Shown: positions 28,045 through 36,768, counted from the stretch's first letter. The stretch: 64,000 bases of DNA from Gammaproteobacteria bacterium LSUCC0057 (GCA_004535795.1 SPIA01000002.1:182736-246735); one strand, 5' to 3'. Notes: generated by a model not told the origin, from the sequence alone. A program made the numbers and translations.

Positions 28045-28311
28045 CTATACACCCATTCTCGACAACAGATCGAGCAGTTGCCGCGCCACCGCCGCCAGCT
28101 GCGGGTGCTCTGCTTCCTGCTCGGCCACGCTGTCGCGCAGCTGCGCCAGCAGCGTGTTGTCGAGCGGCTCGGGCTCGCTGGGATCGACCTGCACCGCCAG
28201 CCGCTGCAACAGATGGCCAAAAGGGTCGCGGCGGCTTTTGGCGCGCGCCAACTCGCTGTCTAAACGGCTGCGCAGTTGCGTCAGCTCACGCTGTAGTGCC
28301 TGCTTGTCCAT
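28045..28311 (-). CDS. DUF4404-like small protein
   Basis: 88 residues, helical, with the C-terminal pattern EHPQLAAVARQLLDLLSRMGV that resembles the EHP-T-x-A-LNR-x-x-x-x-LSNMGI end of DUF4404. No catalytic motif or signal. The ATG has a clear AGGAG nine bases upstream. It is followed after two bases by the membrane-protein gene. Function unknown. Confidence 0.65.
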   Translation of the reverse strand: MDKQALQRELTQLRSRLDSELARAKSRRDPFGHLLQRLAVQVDPSEPEPLDNTLLAQLRDSVAEQEAEHPQLAAVARQLLDLLSRMGV

Positions 28312-28322
28312 ACGGCTCTCCT

Positions 28323-28336
28323 AGGGGTTAACCTCT
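28323..28336. promoter_or_regulatory. Short palindrome upstream of the DUF4404 gene
   Basis: AGGGGTTAACCTCT is a 14-bp palindrome with one mismatched pair, lying just upstream of the ribosome site of the DUF4404 gene. It could bind a regulator of that operon. No specific family is recognisable, and such a short palindrome may be chance. Confidence 0.2.
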
Positions 28337-28406
28337 ATTAGTAAAGATTACTGCGTTGCCGCTGTCACGACAATGGACAACTGCAGCCGAGCGCCGCTTT
28401 AATTGC

Positions 28407-28422
28407 TGGCACGGCATTTGCA
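28407..28422 (+). promoter_or_regulatory. Sigma-54 promoter of amtB
   Basis: TGGCACGGCATTTGCA matches the sigma-54 -24/-12 consensus TGGCAC-N5-TTGCA with correct spacing. A start near 28433 would give a leader of about 170 bases before amtB. No clear NtrC dimer site could be identified upstream. The match and the downstream gene together fit nitrogen-limitation control by NtrC. Confidence 0.85.
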
Positions 28423-28443
28423 CTAACTGATATAGCTGGCGCT

Positions 28444-28509
28444 GGCCTGGCCATTGCTCAGGCCGTAGCGTGCTAGCAGATCGGCAAAAGCGGTTTTTTG
28501 CACCGCTTT
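28444..28509 (+). other. Two hairpins in the amtB leader
   Basis: Stem GGCCTG / CAGGCC (28444-28449 with 28459-28464) and stem AAAGCGGT / ACCGCTTT (28487-28494 with 28502-28509, loop TTTTTGC). The U-run lies in the loop, not after the stem, so the second is not an ordinary terminator. They could be mRNA-stability or regulatory structures; function unknown. Confidence 0.35.
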
Positions 28510-28601
28510 GGTGCGTCTTATTGCGCTATTTTTGTGCAAAAGCCGCACGATAAACAGAGACTCAACCCAGTTTGAGCCACCCTACACTTTGGGAGTTGAC
28601 C

Positions 28602-29915
28602 ATGGTTTTATCTACACTTGTGCGCGCGCCGCGCTGGCTCACCGCCAGCTTGTTGGCAGTTGCGCCGGCGAGCGCGCTGGCCGAGGGCATTAACGGCGCA
28701 GACAGCGCCTGGATCCTCACCGCAACAGCGCTGGTGTTATTTATGACACTGCCCGGCTTGGCACTTTTTTACGGCGGCCTGGTGCGTTCGAAAAACGTGC
28801 TGTCGGTGTTGATGCAGTGTTTCACCATCGCCGCAGTGATGTCGCTGCTGTGGCTGATCGGCGGCTACTCGCTGGCATTTGGCGACGGCGGCGCCAACAA
28901 CGCCTGGATCGGTAATCTCGACAATCTGATGCTGGCCAATATCAGCGTCGACAGCGTCAGCGGCACCATCCCTGAGTCGCTGTTTGCTATGTTTCAAATG
29001 ACCTTTGCCATTATTACTCCGGCGCTGATGGTCGGCGCCTTTGCCGAGCGCATGCGCTTTTCGGCGATGCTGCTGTTCTGCGCCGCTTGGTTGGTGCTGG
29101 TCTATCTGCCGGTCACCCACTGGGTGTGGGGCGGTGGCTGGCTGGGACAGATGGGGCTGCTCGACTACGCCGGCGGCACCGTGGTCCACATCACCGCCGG
29201 GGTCGGCGCACTGGTGGCGGCGCTGGTGATTGGCAACCGCAAGGGTTTTCCGGGACAGGCGATGATGCCCCACAACCTGACCATGACCGTCACTGGGGCC
29301 GGCATGCTCTGGGTGGGCTGGTTTGGCTTTAACGCCGGCTCGGCACTGGCCGCAGATGGCAGCGCCGCCATAGCGATGCTGGTCACACACATCTCAGCCG
29401 CAGCCGGGGTACTGGCGTGGATGTTGATGGAATGGGTGAAATACGGCAAACCCTCGGTACTTGGCGCCGTCACCGGCATGGTCGCTGGATTGGGTACCAT
29501 CACCCCCGCCTCGGGCTTTGTCGGCCCCGGCGGTGCTCTGGTGATCGGCTTCAGCGCCGGCATTATCTGTTACTACGCCACCCAGCTGATCAAGCAGCGC
29601 TGGCGCATCGATGACTCTCTCGACGTCTTTCCGGTGCACGGGGTGGGCGGCATTCTCGGCACCTTGTTCGCCGGTATTTTTGCCTCTGACCAGCTCGGCG
29701 TGTTCAGTGGCGGCGGCTACGCCGACGGTGTGACCATGGGCTCGCAAGTGACCGTTCAGCTAATCGGCATCGGCGCCACCTTTGCCTACACCGCGGTGAT
29801 CAGCTATCTGCTGCTGAAACTGGTCGACGCCCTGCTCGGCCTGCGCATCGATGCCGAACAAGAGACCATCGGCTTGGATCTCAGCGCTCACGACGAGCGC
29901 GGTTACGACCTGTAA
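28602..29915 (+). CDS. amtB: Amt-family ammonium transporter
   Basis: 437 residues. An N-terminal signal-like segment (to about ALAEG) is followed by eleven predicted membrane helices. The pore histidines are visible in GTVVHITAGVGALV and FPVHGVGGILGTLFAG. It imports ammonium/ammonia across the inner membrane. The ATG at 28602 has GGGAG eight bases upstream. The window shows a sigma-54 promoter but no glnK, which usually precedes amtB and blocks it when nitrogen is plentiful. It ends exactly where btuF (opposite strand) ends. Confidence 0.95.
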   Translation: MVLSTLVRAPRWLTASLLAVAPASALAEGINGADSAWILTATALVLFMTLPGLALFYGGLVRSKNVLSVLMQCFTIAAVMSLLWLIGGYSLAFGDGGANNAWIGNLDNLMLANISVDSVSGTIPESLFAMFQMTFAIITPALMVGAFAERMRFSAMLLFCAAWLVLVYLPVTHWVWGGGWLGQMGLLDYAGGTVVHITAGVGALVAALVIGNRKGFPGQAMMPHNLTMTVTGAGMLWVGWFGFNAGSALAADGSAAIAMLVTHISAAAGVLAWMLMEWVKYGKPSVLGAVTGMVAGLGTITPASGFVGPGGALVIGFSAGIICYYATQLIKQRWRIDDSLDVFPVHGVGGILGTLFAGIFASDQLGVFSGGGYADGVTMGSQVTVQLIGIGATFAYTAVISYLLLKLVDALLGLRIDAEQETIGLDLSAHDERGYDL

Positions 29916-30734
29916 TCAGCCGCGGGCGCGGTCGAGCAGTTCGCAGAGCTGCTCGGCACCGCCGATAAAACGCGGGCCGTGGCGAGCGGTAAGATCGGCG
30001 GCGATACCGTAGAGATGGCCGCCGCTCACCGCGGCCAAAGTCGGCCAGCGCCGCCAAGCGGCGAGACTGGCGTTGTCGGCGGGGTGTCTGCCGGCACTAA
30101 ACATCACCTGCGGGTCGGCCAATAACACCGCTTCGGCACTGACATAAGGTACCAGCGGCCGCGCTTTAGCGAATATATTGACGCCGCCACAGCGCGCCAG
30201 CGCAGTGCTGAGCAGGTGCTCGCCGTTGTAAGTGATCAGCGGCTGGTCCCAAATTTGGTAAAAAAACCGCACCGGTGCGGCGTCGCGGTAGCGATCTGCC
30301 AGCGCAGCCAAGCGCTGGCGCAACTGCGCCGCCAGCTGTGCGCCGGCGGCCTCGCGACCGGTAAGCTGCGCCAGCTGCTCAACCGTGGCGGGGATATCTT
30401 CCAGCTGGCGCGCCTCCACCATCACCACGGCAATGCCGAGCTGGCGCAGTGGCGCGACCATCTTTTCACCGTTGCCGCTCTGCCAACCGATCACTAGATC
30501 GGGACGCAGTGCGACAATCTGCTCGTAGTTGGCGCCGGCGTAGTTGCTCACTCGCGGCACCGTCAGCGCCGCTGCTGGGTAGTCACTGTACTCGTCGGCG
30601 CCGACCAACTGCTCGCCGGCGCCAATGGCAAATAGTATTTCGGTGATGTGCGGCGCCAACGAGACAATGCGCTGCGCTGCGCTCGCCGCTGCGCCGTCAG
30701 TCAGCAGCAGTGCGGCCAGTAGCAGCGCTCTCAC
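29916..30734 (-). CDS. btuF: BtuF-like periplasmic cobalamin-binding protein
   Basis: 272 residues. Signal peptide (about 1-20, LLLAALLLTDGAAASA) followed by a helical-backbone substrate-binding protein with the family segments IVSLAPHITEILFAIGAG, VGADEYSDYPAAA and RPDLVIGW. It delivers vitamin B12 to BtuCD. The GTG start overlaps the btuD stop by four bases (GTGA). It is the last gene of the riboswitch-led operon. Siderophore-type binding proteins are related, but the riboswitch and neighbours favour B12. Confidence 0.88.
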   Translation of the reverse strand: MRALLLAALLLTDGAAASAAQRIVSLAPHITEILFAIGAGEQLVGADEYSDYPAAALTVPRVSNYAGANYEQIVALRPDLVIGWQSGNGEKMVAPLRQLGIAVVMVEARQLEDIPATVEQLAQLTGREAAGAQLAAQLRQRLAALADRYRDAAPVRFFYQIWDQPLITYNGEHLLSTALARCGGVNIFAKARPLVPYVSAEAVLLADPQVMFSAGRHPADNASLAAWRRWPTLAAVSGGHLYGIAADLTARHGPRFIGGAEQLCELLDRARG

Positions 30735-31504
30735 ACCACCACCATCGGTAGGCCGCTGCGCGGGTGCGGCACGATGCTGCAGTCGACTTTAAAGACCTCA
30801 TCGATCAACCGCTCGGAGAGGATTGCACTGGGCGCACCATGAGCGGCAATGGTGCCGTCTTTCATCACCACTAACTGGTCGGCGACCGAGGCGGCGAGAT
30901 TGAGGTCGTGCACCACCATCAGCACCGCTGCTCCCTCTGCTGCCAACCGCCGCGCCAGTGTCAGGGTCATCTGTTGGTGCTGCAGATCAAACGCCGAAGT
31001 CGGCTCGTCGAGCAGCAGCACCCGCGCCCCCTCGGCCGCCGGCTGCCACACTTGGGCGATGACCCTAGCCAGCTGTACGCGCTGTTTCTCACCGCCAGAC
31101 ATCGAGGTGTAGGGGCGGCGCTGCAGATAACTGGCGTCGAGTAGCCGCAGTGCTGCGGCAACAATTTGGCGGTCGCGCTGCGCACCACTGGCGTGCGGAA
31201 TGCGCCCCAGCGCCACTACCTCCTCGGCGCTGAACGGGAAGGATAGCGTCAACTGCTGCGGCAACACCGCCAGCTGTCGCGCCCGCGCACTGTCGCTCCA
31301 CTGCGCCAACTCGCGGCCGTTCAACTCGATGCGACCGGCGCTCGGCGCCAATTCGCCACACAACACTTTCAGCAGCGAGGATTTACCGGCACCGTTGGGG
31401 CCGACCACCACCGTCACTTCGCCGGCCGCCACCTGCAGATCAATACCGCGCAGCAGCTCAAAACCGGCGACAAACAGCGAGAGATTGACGGCCCGCAGTG
31501 CCAT
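30731..31504 (-). CDS. btuD: BtuD-like ABC transporter ATPase
   Basis: 257 residues. Walker A GPNGAGKSS, signature MSGGEKQRVQLARV, Walker B VLLLDEPTSAFDLQHQ and the H-loop VVHDLNLAASVADQ. It energises cobalamin import with BtuC. It is of the FecE/HmuV-like group, so heme or siderophore import is the alternative by sequence alone. The ATG at 31504 lies one base after the btuC stop, and the end overlaps btuF. Confidence 0.88.
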   Translation of the reverse strand: MALRAVNLSLFVAGFELLRGIDLQVAAGEVTVVVGPNGAGKSSLLKVLCGELAPSAGRIELNGRELAQWSDSARARQLAVLPQQLTLSFPFSAEEVVALGRIPHASGAQRDRQIVAAALRLLDASYLQRRPYTSMSGGEKQRVQLARVIAQVWQPAAEGARVLLLDEPTSAFDLQHQQMTLTLARRLAAEGAAVLMVVHDLNLAASVADQLVVMKDGTIAAHGAPSAILSERLIDEVFKVDCSIVPHPRSGLPMVVV

Positions 31505-31505
31505 A

Positions 31506-32519
31506 TTAGATCCTGGTGCGCTGCTGGTAGAGCAGCGCGACAAAAAATGGCGCCCCCAACAGCGCGGTGATAATACCGGTGGGCAGCTCGACTGGGGCGA
31601 TCACGGTGCGCGCCAAGGTATCGGCCAACACCAGTAACAGCGCGCCGCCCAGTGCACTGGCGGGCAATAGAAAGCGGTGGTCGGGGCCAGCCAGCATGCG
31701 CACCATGTGCGGCACCACTAATCCGACAAAGGCGACCATACCGGCAGTGGCGACAGCGCTGCCGACGCCGAGCGCCGACAACACTATCAGCTGGCGTTTA
31801 ACTCGCTGTACCGCAATACCGAGGTGTCGCGCCTCGGACTCACCGAGCAGTAGCGCGTTGAGTGGCCGCGAATAGCGCGGCAACCAGACGCCCAACAGCA
31901 GCGCCAGCGCACTCATCAGCAGCGCCCGATCGAGACCGGCGCCGCTCAAACTGCCCATCTGCCACAAGCTGATTCTGCGCAGCGTGACATTGTCGGCAAA
32001 GTAACTGAGCAAACTGCCGGCGGCGCCGGCCAGCGCGGTGATGGCGATACCAGCCAGCAGCATGGTCGCCACCGAGGTACCGGTCGCCGAAGTGGCCAAG
32101 CGGTAGACCAGTAGTGTCGCGATTAAACCGCCGGCAAATGCTGCCAGCGCGGTCAATGGCAGACCGATCGCCTGCGGCAACCAGCTGGCGGCAACCACGA
32201 TCGCCACACTGGCGCCCACCGAGGCGCCACTGGAGACGCCGATCAGCGAGGGATCGGCCAGTGGGTTGCGAAACAGCCCCTGCATCACTGCGCCACAGAG
32301 CGCCAACACGGCTCCAACCGCCGCTGCCAACACCACCCGCGGCAGGCGGATCTGCCAGATGATGGCGGCAACATGGTCGCTCTCGCCGCTGAGCCCGCGC
32401 CATAACTGCGGCAAACTAAAACCGCTGCTGCCCACACTCAGTGCCGCTAGCAGCGCCACCGGCAGCAGCAGCGCCAGCAGCGCGATCAGCCGGTGCGGGT
32501 CGACCCGACGGACGTTCAT
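31506..32519 (-). CDS. btuC: BtuC-like cobalamin ABC transporter permease
   Basis: 337 residues with about ten membrane helices typical of the FecCD/BtuC family. Characteristic segments: RLPRVVLAAAVGAVLALCGAV, FRNPLADPSLIGVSSGAS, and VAFVGLVVPHMVRMLAGPDH. It forms the inner-membrane channel for vitamin B12 with BtuD. The ATG is six bases after the cobO stop. Substrate assigned from the riboswitch and the BtuB/CobO neighbours. Confidence 0.9.
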   Translation of the reverse strand: MNVRRVDPHRLIALLALLLPVALLAALSVGSSGFSLPQLWRGLSGESDHVAAIIWQIRLPRVVLAAAVGAVLALCGAVMQGLFRNPLADPSLIGVSSGASVGASVAIVVAASWLPQAIGLPLTALAAFAGGLIATLLVYRLATSATGTSVATMLLAGIAITALAGAAGSLLSYFADNVTLRRISLWQMGSLSGAGLDRALLMSALALLLGVWLPRYSRPLNALLLGESEARHLGIAVQRVKRQLIVLSALGVGSAVATAGMVAFVGLVVPHMVRMLAGPDHRFLLPASALGGALLLVLADTLARTVIAPVELPTGIITALLGAPFFVALLYQQRTRI

Positions 32520-32525
32520 GGTCGA

Positions 32526-33119
32526 CTAAAAGTCGACACCGCGGCGCGCCTTGATGCCGCTGTTGTAGGCGTGCTTAACCTCTTTGAGTTCGCTGACGGT
32601 GTCGGCCAGCGCCAACAACTCACTGCCGCCGCCGCGCCCGGTCACCACCACGCTCTGCTCAGCCGGGCGGTTGGCGAGCGCATCCAACACCATCTGCTGG
32701 TCGAGGTACTTAAAGCTGAGCATATAGGTGAGCTCGTCCAGTACCACCAAGTGCACGCTCGGGTCGGCCAGCAGTTGCGCCGCCACCGCCCAGGTGCGCT
32801 CGGCCGCGGCGATATCGCCACTGCGGTCTTGCGTGTCCCAGGTGAAGCCGGTGCCCATCTGGTAGAAGGTCACCTCAGGGCATTTTTCGCGCACATAGAG
32901 CTCCTCACCAGAGAGCTGCTCGCCCTTGATAAACTGCACCACGCCCACTTTGTAACCGTAGCCGAGCGAGCGCATCACCATGCCAAACGCCGAGGAGGAC
33001 TTGCCTTTACCGTTGCCAGTCAACACGATCATCACCCCCCGCTCAGTGTCGGCGGCGGCGATCGAGGCATCGACGTTCTCTTTCAACTTGGCCATTTTTT
33101 GCTGGTGCTTGTCGCTCAT
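32526..33119 (-). CDS. cobO: CobO/BtuR, cob(I)alamin adenosyltransferase
   Basis: 197 residues. It makes adenosylcobalamin, the cofactor form needed by mutases such as the IcmF in this window. The P-loop GNGKGKSSSAFG and segments VGVVQFIKGEQ, HLVVLDELTYML and VVVTGRGGGSELLALAD identify the CobA/CobO family. The ATG has AAGGAG upstream. It lies between btuB and btuC, an arrangement that joins import and activation of the vitamin. Confidence 0.95.
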   Translation of the reverse strand: MSDKHQQKMAKLKENVDASIAAADTERGVMIVLTGNGKGKSSSAFGMVMRSLGYGYKVGVVQFIKGEQLSGEELYVREKCPEVTFYQMGTGFTWDTQDRSGDIAAAERTWAVAAQLLADPSVHLVVLDELTYMLSFKYLDQQMVLDALANRPAEQSVVVTGRGGGSELLALADTVSELKEVKHAYNSGIKARRGVDF

Positions 33120-33147
33120 AATCGCTCCTTAATTAAATACGGCCACT

Positions 33148-35088
33148 CTACTTAGCCCATTGGTAACGGACGCCGACCGCCAGCTGGCGGCTCGGGGTGC
33201 TAAAGCCAAACACCTCTTCGTAGTGTACCCCGCCGGCGTTGGTCGCCTTGGCGTAGACGGTGAGCTGGTCGGTTGCTGCGTAGTTTACATTGATCGCCAG
33301 CAGGGTGAAGGCGTCGAGGGTCACATAAGGACTGAAGTAGTCATAACCCTCTGAGTAAAAATGCTGGTCAATTTGGCTGCCGCTGTGCTGTAGGTTGATG
33401 TTGAGCTGAAGGGCGTCAGAGGCCTGCCAGTCAAGCGTTAGCGATGCCAAGTGATTGGGGCGGCGCAGTTCATCGCGCTCACCGTCACTGGCCTGCTCGG
33501 TACTATCTATGTAGCTGTAGCTGCCATCAACCGCAATCTGCTCACCCAGCTGCCAGGAGAAGCCGAGCTCAGCACCGCGACGACTGCTCTCACCAAATTT
33601 ATTGGCCGAGGTAAACGCGAACAGTTCACTGTCGTAGACAAAGCCGTTGATTTCGTCTTCGAGCTGGCTGTCAAACAGCGTCAGGTCAACGGCGACGCGG
33701 TTGTCCTGCGAATTCCAGTCTATGCCAAGCTCAGTGGTCGCCGAGCTCTCTGGCTGCAGCTCGGGGTTGCCGACAAAGTTGTTATAAAACCCGTAGCGCT
33801 CTGAAAAAGTCGGATTTTTCTCAGCCGTTGCGTAACTGCTGCGCAGCCGCCACTGGTCGTTGAGTTGGTAGCTCAACTCAATCCGTTCGCTGCCGCCATC
33901 ATCGAACTCGCTGTTGTCGTCGAAACGGCCGCTGGCGGCCACAGTCAGCGCGTCAAAAAAGGTTTTGCGCAGCTCGATACCGACCGAATCGGTGTTGCGC
34001 TCGCGGTCTTGGTTGGGGTCGAGGATAGAGCCCCACGACTCAGTGACGACACCGCGGCGGGCAAACTCCTCTTGCTCGCGCTCCACCAGCAGTGTGGCGC
34101 GAGCGCTGTCACTGGCGTAGGAGAGCAGATATTGCAGCTGCTGCTTGTCGGCGGCAGTACTGCCGTCGTAGTCGCCGTGTGGGTAGTTGGTGTTCTCAGT
34201 GTCAGTCAGCGCCCATTTAAAGCGCTGGCTGATACCGCTGTCAGCTTGGTAGTCGAGGGTAATCCCGTAGTGGCTATTGGTGAACTCACTGAAGCTCAAG
34301 GCGTCGACAATTAATCCGGAGGCGCTATCGTTCTCGTCAAAATCGCTGGAGCCATCCGAGCGCCGCGCAGTGGCTGTGGCTCGCCAGCGGTCACTGGGCT
34401 GCCAGCCGGCCTTGAGGGTGTAGGTGGTATTATCATGGCCGTCGCGCTCACCGCCCTCGCGGGCGATATTTTCGCCATCAGTGTCGATCTGGCTGGCCGC
34501 TAGTCGCAGCGAGTAGCGGTCGCCACTGACCCCCACGTTAACACCGCTCTGCCAGGTATTATTGCCGCCGCGCTCAATATTGAAGCCAGCCGACAGTGGC
34601 GCACTGCTGGTGCGGGTGATGATATTGACCACGCCGGCCATCGCATCGCTGCCGTAGAGCGCGCTCTGCGAGCCGCGAATCACCTCGATGCGCTCGATAT
34701 CAGCGGCACTCAACACCCCCCAGTTGAGCCCATCGTCTTGCGAGGGGTCGTTGGCCTCGATGCCATCGATCAACACCAGCAGCTGGTTGGCCTCGGCGCC
34801 GCGCACGCGAATATCGCTCATCGAGCCGAGCACGCCCGACTGGCTAACCGCCATACCGGGCACATCGCGCAGCAGATCGAGCATCGACAGCGCGGCGCGG
34901 TTATCTATTTTATATTGGTCGATCACACTCACTGCCGCAGCCGCTTGATTGCTGGCCAGCGGAAAGTGTGAGGCGGTAACGGTAATCTCTTCAATCGGCT
35001 GCTCGCCATGAGCAAGGCCGCCGGAAAGCGCAGTAGCAATAGAGATTGCAGCGCCACGACGGCGCAGTGAACAGGGCAAAATTTTCAT
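33148..35088 (-). CDS. btuB: BtuB-like TonB-dependent cobalamin receptor
   Basis: 646 residues. Signal peptide (about 1-30, ending GGLAHG), TonB-box-like EEITVTAS, plug domain (LLRDVPGMAVSQSG, IRVRGAEANQLLVLIDG, IERIEVIRGSQSALYGSDA) and an outer-membrane beta-barrel ending in an aromatic C-terminus. The start at ATG 35088 has GAGGAG upstream and gives a normal signal peptide. It is preceded by a cobalamin riboswitch, which supports vitamin B12 as the ligand. First gene of the btuB-cobO-btuCDF operon. Confidence 0.93.
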   Translation of the reverse strand: MKILPCSLRRRGAAISIATALSGGLAHGEQPIEEITVTASHFPLASNQAAAAVSVIDQYKIDNRAALSMLDLLRDVPGMAVSQSGVLGSMSDIRVRGAEANQLLVLIDGIEANDPSQDDGLNWGVLSAADIERIEVIRGSQSALYGSDAMAGVVNIITRTSSAPLSAGFNIERGGNNTWQSGVNVGVSGDRYSLRLAASQIDTDGENIAREGGERDGHDNTTYTLKAGWQPSDRWRATATARRSDGSSDFDENDSASGLIVDALSFSEFTNSHYGITLDYQADSGISQRFKWALTDTENTNYPHGDYDGSTAADKQQLQYLLSYASDSARATLLVEREQEEFARRGVVTESWGSILDPNQDRERNTDSVGIELRKTFFDALTVAASGRFDDNSEFDDGGSERIELSYQLNDQWRLRSSYATAEKNPTFSERYGFYNNFVGNPELQPESSATTELGIDWNSQDNRVAVDLTLFDSQLEDEINGFVYDSELFAFTSANKFGESSRRGAELGFSWQLGEQIAVDGSYSYIDSTEQASDGERDELRRPNHLASLTLDWQASDALQLNINLQHSGSQIDQHFYSEGYDYFSPYVTLDAFTLLAINVNYAATDQLTVYAKATNAGGVHYEEVFGFSTPSRQLAVGVRYQWAK

Positions 35089-35157
35089 TGGTAGCTCCTC
35101 AAGCGCTCTCACCCGAGCGCAATTTTGGGTACGCGGAGCAACAGAGAAGCAAAGACT

Positions 35158-35223
35158 AAAAAGGCGGGGGCAGCAAGCTACCGACAGCGCTGAAGGTCTG
35201 TGCAGCAAACCGCGCCCCGCGGT
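35158..35223 (-). promoter_or_regulatory. Candidate expression platform of the cobalamin riboswitch
   Basis: Between riboswitch and btuB the minus strand has a stem (35209-35223, ACCGCG/CGCGGT) and a second imperfect hairpin, GGTAGC-TT-GCTGCC (35169-35182), followed six bases later by TTTTT (35158-35162). The second could be a transcription terminator that forms when B12 is bound. The loop is tight and the gap before the U-run is long, so this is tentative. Confidence 0.4.
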
Positions 35224-35232
35224 CTGCTTGCA

Positions 35233-35413
35233 AAGTGTTAAGGCCGGTCTCCGGACTCACAAGCGAGCGAGCTGCTCAACCTGACAACCTTCCCGTGAAT
35301 GACCACAGTGGCGTGCCTGTCAGGCTACTCTTGTTTACCGTTGCGGGGGCAGTGTTGGGTTTGCACCAACTTCCCGTTTCATCTCGCCGCAATGAATAGC
35401 GGCAAGACACCTT
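35233..35413 (-). promoter_or_regulatory. Cobalamin riboswitch
   Basis: The minus strand shows the conserved elements in order: GGGAAGTTGGTGCAAACC, CTGCCCCCGCAACGGTA, GCCACTGTG, a GGGAAGG segment, and the closing GAGTCCGGAGACCGGCC. A closing P1 stem is possible between AAGGTGT (35407-35413) and ACACTT (35233-35238). Such riboswitches bind adenosylcobalamin or related forms and turn off downstream uptake genes when B12 is plentiful. It stands 144 bases upstream of btuB. Confidence 0.95.
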
Positions 35414-35442
35414 GACACATAGCAAGTGCGTAGCAGTTTAGG

Positions 35443-35458
35443 CTGCCGGCCGCGGCAG
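35443..35458. terminator. Weak hairpin downstream of nhaA
   Basis: CTGCCG-GCCG-CGGCAG forms a 6-bp stem with a 4-base loop two bases beyond the nhaA stop, and lies just upstream of the riboswitch region. No U-tract follows on either strand, so termination is uncertain. Confidence 0.3.
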
Positions 35459-35459
35459 G

Positions 35460-36674
35460 TCAATCGCTTTGCAGGGCTTGCTTGGGCAGTGAGCGTTTTA
35501 TCAGCAGATAACCGAGCGCACCGGCGGCGATCGACCCGAGAATAATACCCAGCCGCTCGTCAAAGGCGACGGTGTAGAGCGCCCCTTCGCGGCCGGCATC
35601 AAACGCCAGCGAACCAATAAACAGACTCATGGTGAAACCGATACCGCACAGTGCCGCAGTGCCGTAGAGCATGGTCCAGTTGCTGCCCGCGGGCAACTTG
35701 GCCCAACCGACTTTAATGGCCAGCCAGCAGAAACCAAACACCCCCAACTGTTTGCCGATAAACAGCCCGGCGGCAATACCCAGCGGCACCGGGTGCAGCA
35801 GCTGCTCGACGCCGACATCGGCCAAACTTAAGCCGGCGTTGGCGAAAGCGAATACCGGCAGCACCACAAAGCCGACAAAGCCGTGCAGGCCGTGCTCCAA
35901 CGAGCGCAACACCGAGTGGTTGCTCTCTGGATCGGCGCGCAGCGGAATAAACATCGCCAGCGCAACACCGGCCAAGGTAGCGTGTACACCCGACTTCAAA
36001 GTGGCCACCCACATCACCACACCGAGCCCGATGTAGAGACCGGTGCGGGTTACCCCGCGCCAATTCAACAGCGCCAGCAGCGGCAGACAGGCGGCCACCA
36101 CAGAGAGCGCCAGCAGCGAGATTTTGTCGGTATAAAAAAAGGCGATAATCAGTACCGCACCAACATCGTCAAAGATCGCCAGGGAGGTTAAAAATAGCTT
36201 AATCGAGAGCGGCACACGCGGCCCCAGCAGCGACAGCACCGCCAGCGCAAAGGCGATATCGGTAGCCGCCGGGATCGCCCAGCCCTGCATGGCGATTGGG
36301 CTGCCCCAATTAAAGTAAGAATAGACCAGCGCTGGCACCAACATACCACCGACAGCGCCGATTGCCGGCAGGGCGACGTGACCGGGTTTAGAGAGCTCGC
36401 CCTCGAGCAGCTCGCGCTTGAGCTCAAGACCGACCAGAAAAAAGAAGATCGCCATCAGCCCATCGTTGATCCACAGCAGCAGCGGCTTGTCGATATCCAG
36501 CGCGCCGATGCGGATTTCGACCGGGGTATCCAGCAACAAGTTGTAGAGCTGCGCCAACGGGCTGTTGGCAACCACAATAGCCAGAACCGCGCAGGCCATC
36601 AGTATCAGCCCACCCGCCGATTCGGATTGCAGCCAAGAGGCTTCGGTGGAGGCTGCATTGACAGGTCGAGTCAC
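35460..36674 (-). CDS. nhaA: NhaA, Na+/H+ antiporter
   Basis: 404 residues with about eleven to twelve membrane helices. The ion-binding aspartate pair is visible in LAIFDDVGAVLIIAFFY, and PAATDIAFALAVLSLLG is the family's discontinuous-helix region. It expels sodium in exchange for protons, important for salt and alkaline tolerance and fitting a marine habitat. The start is GTG with AAGGAT about seven bases upstream; TAAGGATC is repeated 18 bases further up. C-terminus complete. Confidence 0.95.
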   Translation of the reverse strand: MTRPVNAASTEASWLQSESAGGLILMACAVLAIVVANSPLAQLYNLLLDTPVEIRIGALDIDKPLLLWINDGLMAIFFFLVGLELKRELLEGELSKPGHVALPAIGAVGGMLVPALVYSYFNWGSPIAMQGWAIPAATDIAFALAVLSLLGPRVPLSIKLFLTSLAIFDDVGAVLIIAFFYTDKISLLALSVVAACLPLLALLNWRGVTRTGLYIGLGVVMWVATLKSGVHATLAGVALAMFIPLRADPESNHSVLRSLEHGLHGFVGFVVLPVFAFANAGLSLADVGVEQLLHPVPLGIAAGLFIGKQLGVFGFCWLAIKVGWAKLPAGSNWTMLYGTAALCGIGFTMSLFIGSLAFDAGREGALYTVAFDERLGIILGSIAAGALGYLLIKRSLPKQALQSD

Positions 36675-36679
36675 GGGTA

Positions 36680-36705
36680 GATCCTTAGCAATTGAGGGAT
36701 CCTTA
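36680..36705. repeat. Short direct repeat upstream of nhaA
   Basis: GATCCTTA occurs at 36680-36687 and 36698-36705, 18 bases apart. On the minus strand this is TAAGGATC; the proximal copy serves as the nhaA ribosome site. The distal copy may be a small duplication without function. Confidence 0.3.
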
Positions 36706-36768
36706 ATGTATCAAATTGTCACCGCGGGTCAATCGCTGTCGCGCAAATATCCGACCGCTCAGCCGCAG

